This document shows, piece after piece, positions 9,302 to 17,385 of a stretch of 64,000 nt of DNA (within the stretch, counting starts at the first letter, position 1; each line of letters begins with the position of its first letter). The DNA is from Sporosarcina koreensis (GTDB lineage: Bacteria > Bacillota > Bacilli > Bacillales_A > Planococcaceae). Made by a program: the position numbers and the translations under genes. The DNA lies in the NCBI RefSeq assembly GCF_000826145.2, contig NZ_LN651333.1:1-64000 (forward strand). The letters run 5' to 3'. A model generated the notes under the pieces. That model was not told the origin of the DNA, did no database searches, and saw nothing but the letters and a program-made list of their open reading frames with translations.

Positions 9302-10777
9302 TCACTCCTTTTGTTCAATGAAGTCCTGGATCATCTCCTGGACTTCCGCAATGTTGCGCATCTTGTTGTCCCAGCACTTCTGACTGAGATCGACCGGATA
9401 TTCCTCCGGATTCAGCGAGCGTTTGTACTCATCCCACAGAAGACCGAGGCTGTCTTTTGCATACTGCTGTATCTCTTCCACCGTCGGCAGGCTGTAAACC
9501 ACTTTGCCCTGCTCGATCACTTTCTCATGCAGGTCGCGGGCTTCAAAATTCGTGACGAACTTGGAGATGAACGTATGGACAGGGTGGAACATCTTGATGC
9601 GTTTCTCGGTTCCCGGATCTTCATCGTACAACGTAATGTAGTCACCTTCCGCCTTGCCGTTCTCCCTGTCAATGATACGGAATAATTTCTTGCGGCCCGG
9701 CGTTGTCACTTTCTCTGCATTGGATGATATTTTGATGGTATCGATAAATTCGCCGTCTTCCCCTTCGATTGCAACAAGCTTATAGACAGCGCCCAGAGCC
9801 GGCTGATCGTAGGCGGTGATCAGTTTCGTCCCGATGCCCCAGACATCCACCTGAGCTCCCTGCGCTTTCAGGTTCAGGATGGTGTATTCGTCCAGATCGT
9901 TCGATACGACGATCTTGGCGTCATGGAATCCCGCTTCGTCCAGCATCCGCCGGGCTTCCTTCGACAGGAAGGCGATATCCCCGCTGTCCAGCCGGATTCC
10001 GATGAAGTTGATGCGGTCCCCGAGCTCCTTTGCGACCTGGATTGCCGTCGGGACACCGATTTTGAGCGTATTGTACGTATCGACAAGGAAGACACAATCC
10101 CGGTGGCGCTCCGCATACGCATGGAACGCCTCGTATTCGCTTTTGTAAGCCTGGACAAGGGAATGCGCATGCGTTCCGCTCGCCCTCAGCCCGAACAGCT
10201 TGGCGGCCCGCACGTTGCTCGTCGCTTCGACGCCCCCGATCACAGCGGCCCGGGCCCCCCATACAGCCGCATCCATCTCCTGGGCCCTCCTGCTGCCGAA
10301 CTCCATGACCTGCTCGTCTTTCACCACTTGCTTGATACGGCTCGCTTTCGTCGCGATCAGCGTCTGGTAATTGACGATGTTGAGGAGTGCCGTCTCGATC
10401 AGCTGCGCTTCAGCCAGCGTCGTCTCCACGCGCATGATCGGCTCGTTGCCGAAGACGGTTTCCCCTTCCTTCATGGAATACAGATCCCCCGTGAATCGGA
10501 CGCCTCTCAGATAGTCGAGGAAATCCTCCTTATAATGCAGCTCTTCCTTCAAGTAATCGATATCGCTGTCAGTGAACCGGAGCTTGCGTAAATAATCGAG
10601 CACCCGCTCGAGTCCTGCGAAAACGGCATACCCGTTGCCGAAGGGGAGTTTCCTGAAATACAGCTCGAAGACCGCCTTCTTGTCATGGATGCCTTCAGCC
10701 CAATACGTTTCCATCATATTGATCTGATATAGATCTGTATGTAGTGCCCAGCTGTCATCTGTATACTTTGAGCTCAC
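9302..10777 (-). CDS. pncB: Nicotinate phosphoribosyltransferase
   Basis: Makes nicotinate mononucleotide from nicotinate and PRPP. The 491-aa protein shows ALHTDLYQINM at its start, the MEFGSRRAQEMDAA segment near 155, FLVDTYNT, IRLDSGD and ISNDLDE-like VSNDLDEY. The GTG at 10777 places the protein start as in homologues and has GAGG nine bases upstream; an ATG at 10822 would add 15 residues without a better ribosome site. Operon with nadE. Confidence 0.92.
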   Translation of the reverse strand: MSSKYTDDSWALHTDLYQINMMETYWAEGIHDKKAVFELYFRKLPFGNGYAVFAGLERVLDYLRKLRFTDSDIDYLKEELHYKEDFLDYLRGVRFTGDLYSMKEGETVFGNEPIMRVETTLAEAQLIETALLNIVNYQTLIATKASRIKQVVKDEQVMEFGSRRAQEMDAAVWGARAAVIGGVEATSNVRAAKLFGLRASGTHAHSLVQAYKSEYEAFHAYAERHRDCVFLVDTYNTLKIGVPTAIQVAKELGDRINFIGIRLDSGDIAFLSKEARRMLDEAGFHDAKIVVSNDLDEYTILNLKAQGAQVDVWGIGTKLITAYDQPALGAVYKLVAIEGEDGEFIDTIKISSNAEKVTTPGRKKLFRIIDRENGKAEGDYITLYDEDPGTEKRIKMFHPVHTFISKFVTNFEARDLHEKVIEQGKVVYSLPTVEEIQQYAKDSLGLLWDEYKRSLNPEEYPVDLSQKCWDNKMRNIAEVQEMIQDFIEQKE

Positions 10778-10856
10778 GTCTATTCGCCTCTTCCGATTTG
10801 TTCTGTAGGAATGCTTGTCCATCCCTTTACCCTTTTCAACCGATTTCCTAACTGCT

Positions 10857-11171
10857 TCAACTGAACAGTTTCAGGCCGGTTGCACCTGCAATGATGCATG
10901 CCAGAAACAGCATTCGTTTCCAGCCTGCGGATTCCCCGAACAGCAGGATGCCGATCAGGACGGCACCGGCAGCACCGAGCCCTGTCCAGATTGCATACGC
11001 AGTCCCCATCGGAATCGACCGCATCGCCAGCGACAGGAAAACGAATCCCCCGCCGAATGACACGATCAGCAGAGCAAGCCGTCCCAGTGTCTTCTTCTGT
11101 ATGAACCAGTTGATGCACATGACTCCGAAAATTTCACCGAAGCTTGCGATCACGAGATATATCCACGCCAC
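10857..11171 (-). CDS. SMR-family efflux subunit, second of a pair
   Basis: A four-helix small multidrug resistance protein of 104 aa. It has the membrane Glu near residue 12 (ASFGEIFGV), WTGLGAAG and the helix-4 GATGLKLF ending. The GTG at 11171 follows GAGGGAGGTG and lies next to the stop of the first SMR gene. Paired SMR genes usually form heterodimers (EbrAB, YkkCD type) that export quaternary cations or guanidinium; I see no guanidine riboswitch upstream, so the substrate is open. Confidence 0.88.
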   Translation of the reverse strand: MAWIYLVIASFGEIFGVMCINWFIQKKTLGRLALLIVSFGGGFVFLSLAMRSIPMGTAYAIWTGLGAAGAVLIGILLFGESAGWKRMLFLACIIAGATGLKLFS

Positions 11172-11172
11172 C

Positions 11173-11508
11173 TCATGCACCTCCCTCTTCCGCATCACTC
11201 GGACCGGTTGTCAGCTTGATGCCGATCACCCCGACCAGGATCAGCCCGATGAACAGCAGGCCGACCAGCTTCAAGTGTGTGCCGAATACAAGAGTATCGA
11301 CCAGCACGATTGCCGCCGCCCCGCTGCCTGTGAACACCGCATAGACAGTCCCTGACGGAATCGTTTCGCATGCTTTGATGATGAAGAAAAAGCTGAAGAC
11401 AATGGCAAGCGCTGTTCCTGCCCATTCAAGAGGTGTGTCTGCATGGCGGAGTCCGACGACCCAGAACACTTCAACGACCGCTGCAAGAACCACATAGATC
11501 CAAGCCAA
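11173..11508 (-). CDS. SMR-family efflux subunit, first of a pair
   Basis: A 111-aa four-helix SMR protein with AVVEVFWVVGL in helix 1 (the conserved Glu) and VFTGSGAAA in helix 3, and an acidic C-tail (PSDAEEGGA). The TTG start at 11508 has GGAGG eight bases upstream. Its stop abuts the next SMR gene, so the two are made together. Divergent from the S-box leader to its right. Confidence 0.88.
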   Translation of the reverse strand: MAWIYVVLAAVVEVFWVVGLRHADTPLEWAGTALAIVFSFFFIIKACETIPSGTVYAVFTGSGAAAIVLVDTLVFGTHLKLVGLLFIGLILVGVIGIKLTTGPSDAEEGGA

Positions 11509-11645
11509 CTGAAAAACCTCCGTCCCTCTTTCCTTGCTATAGAGGAGTATACCAAACTTCTCAACAGGACAACTGTAAAATCATTGTTGCTTTCTTCCGC
11601 CGCGCATGATACTATCTATTTACAGTTTTCGAACAATTTAATAAA

Positions 11646-11756
11646 CTTCTCATTCAGAGAGATGGAGGGACTGGCCCGATGATATCTCAGCAACCAGCCG
11701 TAACGGCCGAGGTGCTAACTCCAGGGAGTGCCGACTGCGCTCCGAAGATGAGAGCT
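11646..11756 (+). promoter_or_regulatory. SAM-I (S-box) riboswitch
   Basis: Contains the S-box core in order: P1 arm CTTCTCATT, AGAGA, GGAGGGACTGGCCCGATGA, the GCAACC element, the GGTGCTAACTCC element, and the closing arm AGATGAGAG. SAM binding should release the terminator that follows and switch off the downstream cyclase-family gene. Confidence 0.96.
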
Positions 11757-11775
11757 GACATACTGTGTATTCAGA

Positions 11776-11810
11776 GAAGACCCTCATCTGCTTGGGGGTC
11801 TTCTTTTTTT
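11776..11810 (+). terminator. Terminator of the SAM-I riboswitch
   Basis: GAAGACCC and GGGTCTTC arms around CATCTGCTTGG, then seven T. The CTCATCT in its 5' arm can pair with AGATGAG of the aptamer P1, giving the usual antiterminator alternative. Confidence 0.92.
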
Positions 11811-11862
11811 CATTCAACAGCAGCCGGGTTGCCGGCAATAAACGATGAAGGCGGGATTTGAG

Positions 11863-12612
11863 ATGACGACACAAACACAAACTGATGTACTGACTGCACT
11901 GGCAGCATTGAAATCGAAAGAGTGGGTGGATCTGACGCATACGTTCGGTCCGGACTCCCCTCATTTCTTCATGTTCGAGAACGCCGAGTTCAAGACGCTG
12001 TTCAGCCATGATGACGGGTTCTTCGCCCAGCAATTTTCGTTCGCGGGCCAATACGGCACCCATATCGACGCACCGATCCACTTCGTACGCGACACACGGT
12101 ACCTGAATGAACTGGAACTGAAAGAACTTGTGCTGCCGCTGATTGTCATCGATCAATCGGAGAAAGCGGCAGCAGACCATGATTTCACCTGCTCGAAGCA
12201 GGACCTTCTCGCATTCGAAGAAGCAAATGGCCCGATCGAATCGGGTACGTTCGTCGCACTGCGGACGGATTGGAGCAAACGCTGGCCGGATGAAGCCGCT
12301 TTTTGCAACAAAGACGAGGACGGGAATAACCGGATTCCCGGCTGGGGTCTGGATGCACTGAAATTCCTGTTCGAGGAACGCGGTGTGAAAGCGGTCGGTC
12401 ATGAAACGTTCGATACCGATTCAGCCGCGGATTTCAGGAGAAACGGCGCCCTCCATGGGGAATATTATGTCCTGGAACAGGATACGTATCAGGTTGAGCT
12501 GCTGACCAATCTCGACAAACTGCCGACGCGCGGCGCTGTCATCTTCAACATCGTGCCGAAGCCTGAAAAAGCGTCCGGCTTCCCTGTACGATCGTTCGCC
12601 ATCCTGCCATAA
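11863..12612 (+). CDS. Cyclase-family hydrolase under SAM control
   Basis: A 249-aa protein of the cyclase/kynurenine-formamidase-like family (PF04199). It opens with WVDLTHTFGPDSP and contains the metal motif region QYGTHIDAPIHF (the GTHxDxPxH core), then NDxxIPGWGLDALKFL and HETFDTD. The first His often found before GTH is Gln here; some family members share that, so I do not call it inactive. The ATG at 11863 has GGCGGG six bases upstream. It is the only gene behind the S-box, so a link to methionine, SAM or a sulfur compound is likely, though the substrate is unknown. Confidence 0.85.
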   Translation: MTTQTQTDVLTALAALKSKEWVDLTHTFGPDSPHFFMFENAEFKTLFSHDDGFFAQQFSFAGQYGTHIDAPIHFVRDTRYLNELELKELVLPLIVIDQSEKAAADHDFTCSKQDLLAFEEANGPIESGTFVALRTDWSKRWPDEAAFCNKDEDGNNRIPGWGLDALKFLFEERGVKAVGHETFDTDSAADFRRNGALHGEYYVLEQDTYQVELLTNLDKLPTRGAVIFNIVPKPEKASGFPVRSFAILP

Positions 12613-12613
12613 C

Positions 12614-12650
12614 AAAAACGCTCTGCCCGATCATCGGCAGAGCGTTTTTG
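12614..12650. terminator. Bidirectional terminator
   Basis: AAAAACGCTCTGCC pairs with GGCAGAGCGTTTTT around GATCATC. It serves the cyclase-family gene on the plus strand and the flavin reductase on the minus strand. Confidence 0.92.
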
Positions 12651-13223
12651 TTATGCTTTCTTTCCGTGGATTTCCGTCATGCGCTCATAGAAATCGACGA
12701 AATTGCTGACGACCGAATCGAGGAATGCGACAGTCGGCTCATCCGTAAGCTCGTCGTCCTCGCTCAGCTTGTTATGGATCGAACCGATGTACACTTCGTT
12801 ATTCGGGAGGATGAGCGGTGAAAGGCCGGGATTGGACAGGATCTCCCGCAAGTGGATCTGCGCCCGCACACTTCCGAACACGCCCATCGAGGAACCGACG
12901 ATGAATGCCGGCTTATCGCGCAATGTCGCTTCCCCGCCGCGGGACAGCCAGTCGAGGGCATTCTTCAAAGCGCCCGGAATGGAGAAATTGTATTCCGGTA
13001 CGGCGAAGAGGACAGCGTCCGAATCTTTGACATCTTCCTTGAACGCGCGAGCACCTGACGGCGGATCGTTCTCGATATCGACGGAAAACATTTCGACATC
13101 ATTAATGGACACGGGTGTAATGTCAAGCTTGTCCGCATAGCGTTTCTGCATGAAATTGATAAGACGTCTATTGTAGGAAGCCGAACTTGTACTTCCGATG
13201 ATCGCTTTTACACGAATTGGCAT
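12651..13223 (-). CDS. NADPH-dependent FMN reductase family protein
   Basis: A 190-aa flavodoxin-like oxidoreductase. The FMN phosphate loop is GSTSSASYNRR near 10-20, and PEYNFSIPGALKNALDW near 75-91 is the family signature seen in azoreductases and chromate/quinone reductases. Likely a soluble NAD(P)H:acceptor reductase. Single gene with its own promoter region; convergent with the cyclase-family gene. Confidence 0.88.
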   Translation of the reverse strand: MPIRVKAIIGSTSSASYNRRLINFMQKRYADKLDITPVSINDVEMFSVDIENDPPSGARAFKEDVKDSDAVLFAVPEYNFSIPGALKNALDWLSRGGEATLRDKPAFIVGSSMGVFGSVRAQIHLREILSNPGLSPLILPNNEVYIGSIHNKLSEDDELTDEPTVAFLDSVVSNFVDFYERMTEIHGKKA

Positions 13224-13427
13224 AGTGGAAAACTCCTTTTGATTTATCTTTATTTCAACATATTTTATCGTATCACGTTTTTCGGGCTGCCATAACTATT
13301 TTGCTCATCCTCCGCAGATTTATCCGCACTCCCTCCACAATATTGCCCGGGATGGTGATTTTCGGCCCACTTCTTCTGTCTTTTACATTATCGTTAAGAA
13401 GATTTAAATGGTTTCTATTAAAAATAT

Positions 13428-13453
13428 GTTTACATTCCCTTAACATAGGGTAT
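13428..13453 (+). promoter_or_regulatory. Sigma-B-type general stress promoter
   Basis: GTTTAC (13428-13433), a 14-bp spacer, and GGGTAT (13448-13453) match the Bacillus sigma-B consensus GTTTAA-N12-15-GGGTAT at 11 of 12 positions. It lies about 60 bp before the glycosyltransferase start. An overlapping weaker sigma-A reading (TTTACA-N16-TATTAA) is also possible. Confidence 0.7.
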
Positions 13454-13512
13454 TAAACTATTACGCTTATTTTTAATGTTAACGATTTTTATATATATTG
13501 GAGGAGTGTAAT

Positions 13513-14736
13513 ATGGCAAAAACAATCTGTATGATTTCAGACCATGGCGATCCGCTGGCATCCCTGGGGACAAGTCAGGCTGGAGGACAGAATAATTACG
13601 TGAAGCAGCTGGCTTTGGCACTGGATGCCCGCGGGCATTCTGTCGATGTGTTTACACACTGGGCTGACGAAACGGCTCCTCAATTCGAATCGTTCGGACA
13701 GCGCTGCCGTGTCATCCGGGTGGCTGCCGGCCGGAAAGGGTTCGTCGCAAAAACGAAAATGATACAGCTCCTTCCCGCGTTTCTTGCTGAAATGCTGACT
13801 CTGCAGGATTTTTCCCGATATGATATTCTGCATACCCACTATTGGCTCTCCGGGCTTCTCGGAATACGCCTTACTGAAATGCATTCCATACCCTGGTTCC
13901 ATACTTCCCATTCGCTCGCCGTTGCAAAAGAACAAGCAACGGGTGTGCGTGAAGCACGCCGTCTGAAAGCGGAACGGGAGATTCTCGCTTCCGCCACTAC
14001 AGTCATCGCCACTTCACTGACGGAGAAGGCGCTGATCCAGTCGTCCGTGAAACAGCCTGCCCCCATCTCGGTCATTCCGATCGGTGTGGACAGTGCGTTC
14101 ACGCCTGACAAGCCTTCTCCCCTCCAGCCGATGACATTCACCTTCGCCGGGCGTCTGGAGAAAACAAAAGGCATCTATACGCTGCTCCGCGCATTCAAGC
14201 TGCTGTCCCATTCCAACCTTCTCTCCTCCCCAGTTAAGCTCCGTGTCATCGGCGGGGATGAAAAGCAGGTGGACCCGGTTACGAAGCAGCCGATCTCAGA
14301 GGAATTGAAGAAGGCGGTACAGGGGATCGAGGACCACGTAGAGTTTCTCGGCTGCCAGCCGCAAGACCGTCTGGCTAAGGAGTTCCGTGACAGTCTCGCC
14401 GTCATCGTCCCTTCCTATTACGAATCGTTCGGTATGGTCGCTGCGGAAGCACAGGCCTGCGGAAGCCCTGTCATCGCATCCAAAGTAGGCGGACTCGGCG
14501 ACATCGTGCTGGATCAGAAAACAGGGTTACAGACGGCTCCCGGCAATGTGAAGGAACTCGCCTCCGCAATGGGATTATTGGCAAAACGACCCGATATCGC
14601 CAGACAGCTCGGCCGGAAAGCTGCAGAATTCGCTAAGCAGAATTTCGACTGGACACGTATCGCGAGAAAAGTGGATAAATTATACGAAGGAGCCGGCTAT
14701 GCACTCAAAGACACATATGTTGGCAACCGATCTTGA
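13513..14736 (+). CDS. GT4 glycosyltransferase, sucrose-phosphate-synthase-like
   Basis: A 407-aa two-domain GT-B retaining glycosyltransferase. The N-terminal half has SLGTSQAGGQNNYVKQLA (donor/acceptor glycine loop of the SPS-like group) and ILHTHYWLSGLLG; the C-terminal half has FAGRLEKTKGI and the EX7E motif ESFGMVAAEA. The ATG at 13513 follows GGAGGAG. The downstream overlapping gene is a sucrose-phosphate-phosphatase-type HAD enzyme, so the pair probably makes a phosphorylated, then free, disaccharide (sucrose or a relative such as mannosylfructose). Acceptor and donor cannot be told from sequence. Behind a sigma-B-type promoter. Confidence 0.85.
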   Translation: MAKTICMISDHGDPLASLGTSQAGGQNNYVKQLALALDARGHSVDVFTHWADETAPQFESFGQRCRVIRVAAGRKGFVAKTKMIQLLPAFLAEMLTLQDFSRYDILHTHYWLSGLLGIRLTEMHSIPWFHTSHSLAVAKEQATGVREARRLKAEREILASATTVIATSLTEKALIQSSVKQPAPISVIPIGVDSAFTPDKPSPLQPMTFTFAGRLEKTKGIYTLLRAFKLLSHSNLLSSPVKLRVIGGDEKQVDPVTKQPISEELKKAVQGIEDHVEFLGCQPQDRLAKEFRDSLAVIVPSYYESFGMVAAEAQACGSPVIASKVGGLGDIVLDQKTGLQTAPGNVKELASAMGLLAKRPDIARQLGRKAAEFAKQNFDWTRIARKVDKLYEGAGYALKDTYVGNRS

Positions 14737-15466
14737 CAATACGCTGGTCGGCATGCCTGAAGAACTTGAGGAACTGACCATTCTTCTCAAGCAGGAAACG
14801 GGAGGCGTCTCGCTGATCTACGTAACCGGCCGTCATGCGGATTCCGTGAAGGAACTGATGGCAGCCGAACACCTGCCGATACCGGATCTTGTCATATCAG
14901 ATGTCGGGACAGCCATCTGGCACATGCCTGACTGGAAGGAAGACCGCGCATGGCAGGAAAAGATGACAGCGGATTGGAATCCTGATTCCGTGAAAACTTG
15001 CGCGAGACGTTTCCCTTCCCTGCAGCTGCAGAACCTGCCGGATGACCGGCGCGTGTCGTTCACTACGGAAGGCGATACAGCTGCTGTCCGTCAGTTCCGG
15101 CAAGCGTTGGAGAAGCAGGCGATTCCTCACGAATTCATCTTCAGTTCCAATCGGGACGTGGATGTGCTGCCGAAGGGGGCCGGAAAAGGGAATGCGCTGG
15201 ATTATGTAATCCGGACATACGCGCGTCCGGATGTCCGTCTGCTTGTCGCCGGAGATTCCGGAAATGATATCGATATGCTTGATCGTGAGTGGCCGTCCGT
15301 CATTGTCGGCAATGCACATCCTGAACTGCAGGCGATATCCGATCGGCAGACCCTGTACCGGGCGGACCGGCACTGTGCAGGCGGTATCTGCGATGCCTGG
15401 CAATATTTTTATGGATCAGCGGACTCCACCGAATATAAACCGAAAAAGCTGTCCGGCAAGTCGTGA
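14699..15466 (+). CDS. Sucrose-phosphate-phosphatase-like HAD hydrolase
   Basis: A 255-aa HAD phosphatase of the S6PP type. Motif I is LATDLDNTLVG with the nucleophile Asp and the family's NTLVG ending; motif II is VTGR; motif IV is AGDSGNDIDML; the KGAGKGNAL stretch carries the motif III Lys. The ATG at 14699 has AAGGAG six bases upstream and overlaps the glycosyltransferase by 38 nt, so the two are translated together. Expected to dephosphorylate the sugar phosphate made by its neighbour. Confidence 0.86.
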   Translation: MHSKTHMLATDLDNTLVGMPEELEELTILLKQETGGVSLIYVTGRHADSVKELMAAEHLPIPDLVISDVGTAIWHMPDWKEDRAWQEKMTADWNPDSVKTCARRFPSLQLQNLPDDRRVSFTTEGDTAAVRQFRQALEKQAIPHEFIFSSNRDVDVLPKGAGKGNALDYVIRTYARPDVRLLVAGDSGNDIDMLDREWPSVIVGNAHPELQAISDRQTLYRADRHCAGGICDAWQYFYGSADSTEYKPKKLSGKS

Positions 15467-15489
15467 TCGACTTGTCCGGACAGCTTTTT
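15442..15489. terminator. Bidirectional terminator
   Basis: AAAAAGCTGTCCGGCAAGTCG pairs almost perfectly with CGACTTGTCCGGACAGCTTTTT around TGAT. The phosphatase stop codon lies in the loop. It also ends the minus-strand chemoreceptor gene. Confidence 0.92.
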
Positions 15490-15498
15490 ACCTGTTGC

Positions 15499-17241
15499 TT
15501 ATAATGTAAACTTACGAACGGATTCCTGAAGCCCTTCCGCCATTTTCGCAAGCGTTTCCGAGGCAGCTGCGATTTCTTCCATGGACGCCGTCTGTTCTTC
15601 GGCAGTTGCAGCGATCGTCTCTGCATGACTTGCGGACTGCATCGCGATGGCTGCCGTCTGTCCGACGACTTCCGCCATGCGGGTGGATTCTTCCCTGTTC
15701 CGCATGGTACTTTCCGATACACCTTCAATTTGGCTTGAAATACTTTGGATGGACTCTGAAATCTTGCTGAAAAGCGCGCCGGTTTCTTCCACAAGCCCCG
15801 TTCCCAGTTTGACCGCTTCGTTCCCCCGTACGATTGCAGACACTGAGTGCCCGATATCCTGCTGGATCGCCCGGATCAGGGTACCTACCTGAGCTGCGGC
15901 ATTTGACGACTGTTCCGCAAGTTTCCGGACTTCATCCGCCACGACAGCAAATCCTCTGCCATTTTCCCCGGCTCTCGCCGCTTCGATCGCAGCATTCAGC
16001 GCAAGGAGGTTCGTCTGTTCGGCGACATCAGTGATCAGCCCTGCAATCTTACCGATTTCAGCGGATTTGTTTCCAAGTTCGTTGACATATCCGGACGCCG
16101 CATCCGTTTCGGTCTGGATCGTCATCATATGGTCCACAGCGCGTGTAACCGATTCTGTTCCGTCGGACGCAAGATTCACCGTGAGACCTACAGTCTGTCC
16201 TGCCTGTTCCATCTCTTCCGCCGCACGCTCCATGTCAGTTGACAGGTGCAGGGCTGCTTCGTTCGCAGTTTCCGTCTGGCCGAGCTGTCCGTCGATGCCT
16301 TCCGCAAGCTGCTGGATCGATTCCGAAACGTGTTCGACGGAACGGCTCGTCTCTTCACTGCTTGCCGACAGTTCTTCCGACGTTGCTGCGACTTGCATGG
16401 ATGCGTTCGACACCTGATCGATCATCTCTTTCAGGTTGCCGGACATCTGGTTCGTGTAGAGTGCCAGTTCACCGATTTCATCCTGGTTGCGGACAGCACC
16501 CAATTCCCCGGACAAGTCCCCTTTCGCCACATCGGCGACGTGCCGCGTGATGCGGGCAAGCGGTTTTGACAGGTGGCCGGAAAACCAGATGATCAGCAGT
16601 CCGCCGAGGATCAGCGATACAGCCAGTACGACGCCGAGCACCGTCAGCAGTGTTTTCGACTCACTGTTGAAATCCATCAGGTAGGAGCCGGCTGCCACGT
16701 TCCAGCCCCACTCCGGAAATGATTGCGCATAGACGATTTTCGGCGCAGTCTTGTCCGTGCCCGGCACGGCAAAGTCGAACGTCAGGAAACCGCCGCCCTT
16801 TTGCGCTGTCTTGATGGTCTCAAGTGTCGTCATCATGCCATCCTCTGTCTTCGAACCGCTCAGATCCTCGCCTTCTTTGACAGGATGGGCCAGTGCCGTT
16901 CCGTCGTCACCCAGGACGAAGAAGTAGCCGTATTCCCCCATGTCGACTTTCGACTCGATCGTCCGTGTCCCGTCGCTCTGCATCGGACCAATCAGCTGCT
17001 CTTTCGCCTGTTCCTGAGCTTCTTCCAGTGTCAGACCGCCTTTGTCCACTCTGTCCTGCAGTGTTTCCAGCAGATCGATCGCCATCGTGACGTCGTTCTG
17101 GAGACCGGTGGAACCGATATCATTCAAACTGTTTTTCGCCAATATGTAGCCGCTCAATCCGATGATCAGACTCGGAACGACCAGCAGCAGTGCTGAGATC
17201 AGGACGAGTTTTGTCCGGATTTTCATCTTTAGATTCGTCAT
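15499..17241 (-). CDS. Methyl-accepting chemotaxis protein with Cache domain
   Basis: A 580-aa transmembrane receptor: N-terminal membrane helix (13-35), an extracellular single-Cache domain with [20 protein letters not shown] and a [10 protein letters not shown] ending, a second membrane helix near 200-222, a HAMP domain, and a long helical signalling domain with the hairpin [16 protein letters not shown] that contacts CheA/CheW. Start ATG at 17241 with GGGGAG. The ligand is unknown; Cache domains of this sort often sense organic acids. Confidence 0.93.
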   Translation of the reverse strand: MTNLKMKIRTKLVLISALLLVVPSLIIGLSGYILAKNSLNDIGSTGLQNDVTMAIDLLETLQDRVDKGGLTLEEAQEQAKEQLIGPMQSDGTRTIESKVDMGEYGYFFVLGDDGTALAHPVKEGEDLSGSKTEDGMMTTLETIKTAQKGGGFLTFDFAVPGTDKTAPKIVYAQSFPEWGWNVAAGSYLMDFNSESKTLLTVLGVVLAVSLILGGLLIIWFSGHLSKPLARITRHVADVAKGDLSGELGAVRNQDEIGELALYTNQMSGNLKEMIDQVSNASMQVAATSEELSASSEETSRSVEHVSESIQQLAEGIDGQLGQTETANEAALHLSTDMERAAEEMEQAGQTVGLTVNLASDGTESVTRAVDHMMTIQTETDAASGYVNELGNKSAEIGKIAGLITDVAEQTNLLALNAAIEAARAGENGRGFAVVADEVRKLAEQSSNAAAQVGTLIRAIQQDIGHSVSAIVRGNEAVKLGTGLVEETGALFSKISESIQSISSQIEGVSESTMRNREESTRMAEVVGQTAAIAMQSASHAETIAATAEEQTASMEEIAAASETLAKMAEGLQESVRKFTL

Positions 17242-17345
17242 TATCTCCCCTTCTGCCCTCTATATCGGCCGGAGGTGAGCATTTATGACTGATTTCACGT
17301 TTTTTAATGGTTCGGCGGATAGGCACCGCCGGCCGGTCAACTGAA

Positions 17346-17376
17346 AGCGCACCGTCCCTGAAGAGGACGGTGCGCT
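17346..17376 (-). terminator. Intrinsic terminator after proS
   Basis: On the minus strand GCGCACCGTCC pairs with GGACGGTGCGC around CTGAAGA, followed by TTTCAG. The T tract is short, but the stem is strong and lies just past the proS stop. Confidence 0.75.
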
Positions 17377-17385
17377 GCAGGCGGA

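Noticed and set aside
10857..11650. Guanidine (ykkC) riboswitch for the SMR pair
   Set aside because: The minus strand upstream of 11508 lacks the conserved ykkC elements; the structured RNA on the other side is an S-box facing right.
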